Part shown: one piece after another, positions 60,062 to 64,000 of the stretch
Position numbering within the stretch: the stretch's first letter is position 1
Layout: every line of letters begins with the position of its first letter
Assembly: GCF_004917075.1 (NCBI RefSeq)
Contig: NZ_SSYB01000001.1
Span: forward strand, 1,223,478-1,287,477
DNA: 64,000 bases
Direction of reading: 5' to 3'
Source: Geomonas edaphica
GTDB taxonomy: Bacteria > Desulfobacterota > Desulfuromonadia > Geobacterales > Geobacteraceae
Program-made: the position numbers and the translations under genes
Notes under the pieces: model-generated
Seen by the model: the letters and a program-made list of their open reading frames with translations, nothing else
Database searches by the model: none
What the model was told of the DNA's origin: nothing

Positions 60062-61120
60062 TTAAGCTTTCGACGTTGCCTTCAGGACTTCTTCAATGAG
60101 TGCGTCAGCCAGTTGGTCCTGGGGGACCTTGCGCAGGATCTCGCCGTGCTTGAAGAGAAGCCCCTCGCCCCTGCCGCCCGCTATGCCGAAATCGGCTTCG
60201 CGTGCCTCGCCGGGACCGTTCACCGAGCACCCCATGACGGCGACGGTGATGTTGCTCTCCACGTAGGCCAGGCGCCGCTCCACTTCCTCGGCGACCGGGA
60301 TGAGATCTACCTGGCACCTGCCGCAGGTCGGACAGGAGACGAAGTTGATGCCGCGCTGTCTGATGCCGAGCGACTTCAGGATGTCATAGGCGACGCGCAC
60401 CTCGTGTACCGGATCGCCGGTCAGCGACACGCGCATGGTGTCGCCGATTCCCTGGTGCAACAGGATGCCGAGCCCCACTGAGGACTTGATGGTGCCGGAG
60501 AAGACGGTGCCCGCCTCGGTGACGCCGATGTGCAGCGGGTAGTCGACCGCGTCAGAGAGTAGCCGGTAGGCCTCCAGCGTCCTCAGTACGTCGGACACCT
60601 TGATGGAGATCTTGATCTCCCGGTAGTTGAGCTCCTCGAGGATGCGGACGTGGCCGAGCGCTGACTCAACCATCGCTTCCGGGGTCGGGTGCCCGTACTT
60701 GACCAGGAGTTCCTTCTCCAGCGAACCGCCGTTCACGCCGATACGGATCGGGATTTGTCTTTCGGCGGCCGCCTTGACCACCTCGGCGACCTTCCAGCGC
60801 TCGCCGATGTTGCCTGGGTTGAGGCGCAGGCCGTCCACGCCGGATTCGAGCGCCTGCAAGGCGAGCTTGTAGTCGAAGTGGATGTCGGCGATGAGCGGCA
60901 TGGGGCTCCCCGTCTTGATTGCTGCGAGGGCCTTTGCGGCATCCATGTCGGGCACCGCGCAGCGCACTATCTCGCACCCTGCCTCGGCAAGGCGACCTAT
61001 CTGTTCCAGTGTCGCGGCAACGTTCCTTGTGTCGGTGGAACACATGGACTGAACCGAGCAAGGAGCGCCGCCACCGATCGGCACGTTTCCTATCATGATC
61101 TGCCGGGTGAGTTTTTTCAT
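60062..61120 (-). CDS. ispG: 4-hydroxy-3-methylbut-2-en-1-yl diphosphate synthase
   Basis: 352 residues. TIM-barrel domain (about 1-245) and a C-terminal iron-sulfur domain with SCPTCGRCQ and the conserved Glu in NGPGEAREADFGIAGG. The family ligates a 4Fe-4S cluster with three Cys and one Glu; all are visible. It performs the penultimate step of the non-mevalonate isoprenoid pathway. It is the first of the minus-strand housekeeping genes (ispG, proS, pyrF, rlmB) and is divergent from an isochorismatase gene. Confidence 0.94.
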   Translation of the reverse strand: MKKLTRQIMIGNVPIGGGAPCSVQSMCSTDTRNVAATLEQIGRLAEAGCEIVRCAVPDMDAAKALAAIKTGSPMPLIADIHFDYKLALQALESGVDGLRLNPGNIGERWKVAEVVKAAAERQIPIRIGVNGGSLEKELLVKYGHPTPEAMVESALGHVRILEELNYREIKISIKVSDVLRTLEAYRLLSDAVDYPLHIGVTEAGTVFSGTIKSSVGLGILLHQGIGDTMRVSLTGDPVHEVRVAYDILKSLGIRQRGINFVSCPTCGRCQVDLIPVAEEVERRLAYVESNITVAVMGCSVNGPGEAREADFGIAGGRGEGLLFKHGEILRKVPQDQLADALIEEVLKATSKA

Positions 61121-61280
61121 AGCGAGACATACTAGCTAAATCTATGGGGAAAAGCAAGGAGGATAACCCCTCCGCTGTTGCAGTAAAGGGGCTGCGACAG
61201 TCCGCAAATTCCCACGCCACTTATCAGCGGTGGGACTATACTGTGCCTATTGGAGGTAAAAGACACAGGAGGTAGCTGTC

Positions 61281-61934
61281 ATGAGTAAACTCGATCTGCT
61301 CAATCCAACAAACAGCACAGTCATCTTCATCGACTTCCAGCCTCAGATGACTTTCGGAGTTGCAAGCATAGACAGGCAGACCCTTATGAACAACGTGATC
61401 CTGTTGGCAAAGGCCGCCAGGATCTTCCGCGTCCCCACCATCCTCACCACCGTCGAGACCAAGAGCTTCTCAGGCAACATGTGGCCCCAGCTCCTGGACA
61501 TCTTCCCTGACAACGACATCATCGAACGGAGTTCCATGAATTCCTGGGATGATCCGAAATTCGTAGAAGCGGTGCAGGCAGCGGGGCGCAACAAGCTGAT
61601 CATGGCCGCGCTCTGGACCGAGGTCTGCCTCGCCTACCCGACGCTCGATGCCATGAAGGCGGGGTACGAAGTGTACGCCGTGGAGGACGCCTCCGGGGGG
61701 ACCAGCGTCGTCGCCCATAACGCGGCGATGCGTCGCATCGAGCAGGCGGGAGCCGTGCCGATGACTGCACTGCAGGTGATGCTCGAGTACCAGAGAACGT
61801 GGGCGCGCAAGGAGACCTACGACGACGTGATCGCGGCGGTGAAGGAGCATGGCGGCGCGTACGGCCAGGGGGTCGAGTACGCCTACACCATGGTGCACGG
61901 GGCACCGGCAAGCCGCACCGTTTCCTCGAAATAG
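61281..61934 (+). CDS. Isochorismatase-family hydrolase (YcaC-like)
   Basis: 217 residues. The catalytic triad is visible: Asp in VIFIDFQPQM (about 18), Lys in AAGRNKLIM (about 106) and nucleophilic Cys in LWTEVCLAYPTLDAM (about 117). The sequence is closest to YcaC-type hydrolases, whose substrates are poorly known. AGGAGGTAGCTGTC precedes the ATG, and TATACT at 61237 is a possible -10. The next gene, an amidohydrolase, is 56 bases downstream, so the pair may form a small catabolic unit. Confidence 0.88.
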   Translation: MSKLDLLNPTNSTVIFIDFQPQMTFGVASIDRQTLMNNVILLAKAARIFRVPTILTTVETKSFSGNMWPQLLDIFPDNDIIERSSMNSWDDPKFVEAVQAAGRNKLIMAALWTEVCLAYPTLDAMKAGYEVYAVEDASGGTSVVAHNAAMRRIEQAGAVPMTALQVMLEYQRTWARKETYDDVIAAVKEHGGAYGQGVEYAYTMVHGAPASRTVSSK

Positions 61935-61990
61935 TGAACGGCAGGCAAGGGATCAACCCCTTGCCTGCTTTTTTTCGGGAGGTGACGCAG

Positions 61991-63787
61991 ATGAAGGGAC
62001 CTGACCTGATTATATATAACGGCAGGATCAGCACGCTGGACGCCCAACGTCCCGAAGTCTCCGCCGTCGCGATCAGCGACGGCAAGGTGGAGGGTCTCGG
62101 CGGGGAGGAGCTGATCGCTGATGCAGACGAACATACGCAAAGGATCGACGCCGCAGGACGCCGGATAATCCCGGGACTGAACGACTCACATATCCACGTC
62201 ATCCGGGGCGGACTCAACTTTAACATGGAGCTGCGCTGGGATGGGGTGCCGTCGCTGGCACTCGCCCTTGAAATGCTGAAAGAGCAGGCGAGACGGACCC
62301 AGCCACCGCAATGGGTACGGGTGATCGGCGGCTGGACCGAGTTCCAGTTCAAGGAGCGGCGCATGCCCACCCTGGAGGAGTTGAACCTGGCGGCGCCCGA
62401 CACCCCAGTCTTCGTGCTGCATCTCTACGACCGCGCCCTGGTGAACCGGGCGGCGCTGCATGTGCTTGGTTACGGCAAGGATACGCCTGACCCGCCGGGT
62501 GGGGTGATCGAGCGGGACAGAAACGGCAACCCGACCGGACTTTTGATTGCGAAACCGAACGCCATGCTGCTATACGCGAGCCTCGCCAAGGGGCCGAAGC
62601 TCTCCTTCGAGGACCAGATGAACTCCACGCGCCATTTCCTCAGGGAGTTGAACCGGCTCGGGCTCACCAGCGCCATCGATGCGGGAGGCGGCTTCCAGAA
62701 CTACCCGGACGACTACCGGGTGATCAACGAGCTCGCCGACCGGGGTGAACTGCCGCTGCGCATCGCATACAACCTCTTTACCCAGCACCCCAAAGGTGAA
62801 CTCGCCGATTTTTCGGAGTGGGTGACCATGACGGGACCGGGACAGGGGGACGATTTCCTGCGCATGAACGGGGCGGGCGAGATGCTGGTGTTCTCGGCGG
62901 CGGATTTCGAGGACTTCCTGGAACCTCGCCCGGACCTCCCGTCGGATATGGAGGGAGAGCTCGTGCAGGTTGTACGACTTCTGGTCGAGAAGCGCTGGCC
63001 CTTCAGACTCCACGCCACCTACGACGAGTCGATCACGCGCTTCCTCGACGTTTTCGAGGCGGTGCACCGCGTGGTTCCTTTCGCAGGGCTCCGTTGGTTC
63101 TTCGATCATGCGGAGACTATCTCAGCCAGGAATCTGGAGCGGGTCGCCGCACTCGGCGGCGGTATCGCGACCCAGAACCGCATGGCCTTCCAGGGCGAAT
63201 ATTTCCTGGAACGCTACGGCGAGCGGCTCACGTCACACGCTCCCCCCATAAGGTCCATGCTGGAGATGGGGATTCCGGTGGGAGCTGGTACCGACGCGAC
63301 GCGGGTGTCGAGCTACAATCCTTGGCTCTCGCTTTACTGGATGGTGAGCGGGCGAACCATTGGCGGAAGCATCCTTTACCCCGAACAGAACCGGCTGACC
63401 CGCATGGAGGCCCTCACCCTGTACACCCGCGGGAGCAGCTGGTTTTCCCAGGAGGAGGGGAAAAAAGGTTCCCTCGCTCCGGGCGCGCTGGCCGACCTCG
63501 CCGTGCTCTCGTCCGATTACTTCACGGTTCCCGAGGAGGAGATCAAAGGGATCGAGTCCGTGCTTACCGTCGTCGGCGGGAAGGTGGTGTACGGCGGAGA
63601 GGAGTTCGGCAACCTGGTCCCGCCCCTACCGGTGAGCCCGGACTGGTCGCCGGTGGGGCGGTACGGGGGGTATCACAAAGTGGATGGGCAAGCCGAGGTG
63701 CAGCCCCTGCATAGGGGGCACGCCCACACCTCGTTGCAGAGGGGATGGCGCTTCCCCCCCCCCAGATGCGACTGCTTCGTGTATTGA
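61991..63787 (+). CDS. Amidohydrolase, YtcJ-like family (amidohydrolase 3)
   Basis: 598 residues. N-terminal beta sandwich (about 1-60; IYNGRISTLDAQRPEVSAVA), the metal-binding DSHIH (about 70), then HATYDESIT, FFDHAETIS and the late Asp in GAGTDATRVSSYNPW, with the C-terminal sandwich LAPGALADLAVLSSDYF. The family hydrolyses amide or imide bonds of small molecules; substrate unknown. GGGAGGTGACGCAG precedes the ATG. It follows the isochorismatase-like gene and may share its promoter. Confidence 0.9.
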   Translation: MKGPDLIIYNGRISTLDAQRPEVSAVAISDGKVEGLGGEELIADADEHTQRIDAAGRRIIPGLNDSHIHVIRGGLNFNMELRWDGVPSLALALEMLKEQARRTQPPQWVRVIGGWTEFQFKERRMPTLEELNLAAPDTPVFVLHLYDRALVNRAALHVLGYGKDTPDPPGGVIERDRNGNPTGLLIAKPNAMLLYASLAKGPKLSFEDQMNSTRHFLRELNRLGLTSAIDAGGGFQNYPDDYRVINELADRGELPLRIAYNLFTQHPKGELADFSEWVTMTGPGQGDDFLRMNGAGEMLVFSAADFEDFLEPRPDLPSDMEGELVQVVRLLVEKRWPFRLHATYDESITRFLDVFEAVHRVVPFAGLRWFFDHAETISARNLERVAALGGGIATQNRMAFQGEYFLERYGERLTSHAPPIRSMLEMGIPVGAGTDATRVSSYNPWLSLYWMVSGRTIGGSILYPEQNRLTRMEALTLYTRGSSWFSQEEGKKGSLAPGALADLAVLSSDYFTVPEEEIKGIESVLTVVGGKVVYGGEEFGNLVPPLPVSPDWSPVGRYGGYHKVDGQAEVQPLHRGHAHTSLQRGWRFPPPRCDCFVY

Positions 63788-63791
63788 GGCG

Positions 63792-64000
63792 TCACCTGTG
63801 CGCGTAGAGACCTAGGAGCTCGGTCTGTGCCAGGATTTTTCCCCTCATGGCAAGGTCGAGCTCTTTTCTCGTGCTGTTGGAGGGAAGGTTCAGACGTTCG
63901 GAGAGTGCGTAGAGGCGGAAGTAGTAACGGTGCTGTCCGGACGGCGGGCACGGGCCGCCGTAGCCTTTGCGTCGCCAGCTGTTCATCCCCTGTTCGGCCC
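63792..64000 (-). CDS. PEBP family protein (YbhB/YbcL-like), C-terminal part, cut by window edge
   Basis: The last 69 or so codons of a minus-strand gene that enters from the right edge. AEQGMNSWRRKGYGGPCPPS followed by GQHRYYFRLYALSE matches the conserved ligand-pocket end of bacterial phosphatidylethanolamine-binding-like proteins (the GPCPPxGxHRYxFxxYAL motif). They are cytoplasmic or periplasmic; function in bacteria is unclear. Its stop is 4 bases from that of the convergent amidohydrolase. Confidence 0.85.
   Translation of the reverse strand, partial: AEQGMNSWRRKGYGGPCPPSGQHRYYFRLYALSERLNLPSNSTRKELDLAMRGKILAQTELLGLYAHR

Overview
The window is about 64 kb of GC-rich DNA that reads as a Geobacter-type Desulfuromonadota (Geobacteraceae) chromosome. 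The evidence is the many multiheme c-type cytochromes, an OmcS-type nanowire locus, an ExtHIJ-like selenite/tellurite-reduction operon, abundant two-component systems, sigma-54 control and GEMM-like riboswitches. I cannot fix the species. Genes run off both ends: hcp on the left and a PEBP/YbhB-like gene on the right.

Layout. 1-7.4 kb: hybrid cluster protein (partial), a large hybrid sensor kinase, a small secreted Cys-rich protein, CsbD, an HD-GYP response regulator, a zinc-ribbon protein and an orphan CheR-type methyltransferase. 7.4-12.1 kb: extJ-extI-extH (small exported protein, porin, rhodanese-like lipoprotein) on the minus strand, divergent from a LysR regulator across a perfect T-N11-A palindrome. 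12.1-18.9 kb: an ABC/membrane-fusion/TolC efflux operon, a MarR regulator and a lipoamide-dehydrogenase-like flavoprotein whose promoter carries two phased palindromes. 19-24 kb: a kinase with a solute-binding-protein sensor, a sigma-54 activator, and a dicarboxylate symporter behind a -24/-12 promoter with upstream repeats. 24-27.8 kb: two secreted proteins, one behind a candidate GEMM riboswitch.

28.4-48.5 kb is the centrepiece. An OmpR-type response regulator and kinase precede an NHL beta-propeller, an OmcS-family hexaheme cytochrome, a set matching the omcS-companion (osc) nanowire-assembly genes (beta-propeller lipoprotein, outer-membrane barrel, two CsgG-like lipoproteins, prolyl isomerase), a 26-heme and a 16-heme cytochrome, an NHL protein, a Sel1 protein, a small lipoprotein and a second OmcS-family cytochrome. 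These lie on one strand with short gaps and end at a strong terminator. A third OmcS-family cytochrome follows as a separate unit and lacks the histidine that links neighbouring OmcS subunits.

48.6-56.4 kb is accessory in character: a membrane NERD-domain protein, a coding remnant, a second GEMM-like riboswitch upstream of a 1201-residue secreted protein with Ser/Thr-rich beta segments, an eleven-unit tandem array and initiator tRNA-fMet. 56.5-61.1 kb is housekeeping on the minus strand (rlmB, pyrF, proS, ispG) with palindromic repeats in the gaps. The right end holds an isochorismatase-like hydrolase, a YtcJ-like amidohydrolase and the C-terminus of a PEBP-family protein.

All assignments come from reading the sequence and from memory of protein families. 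No database search was run.
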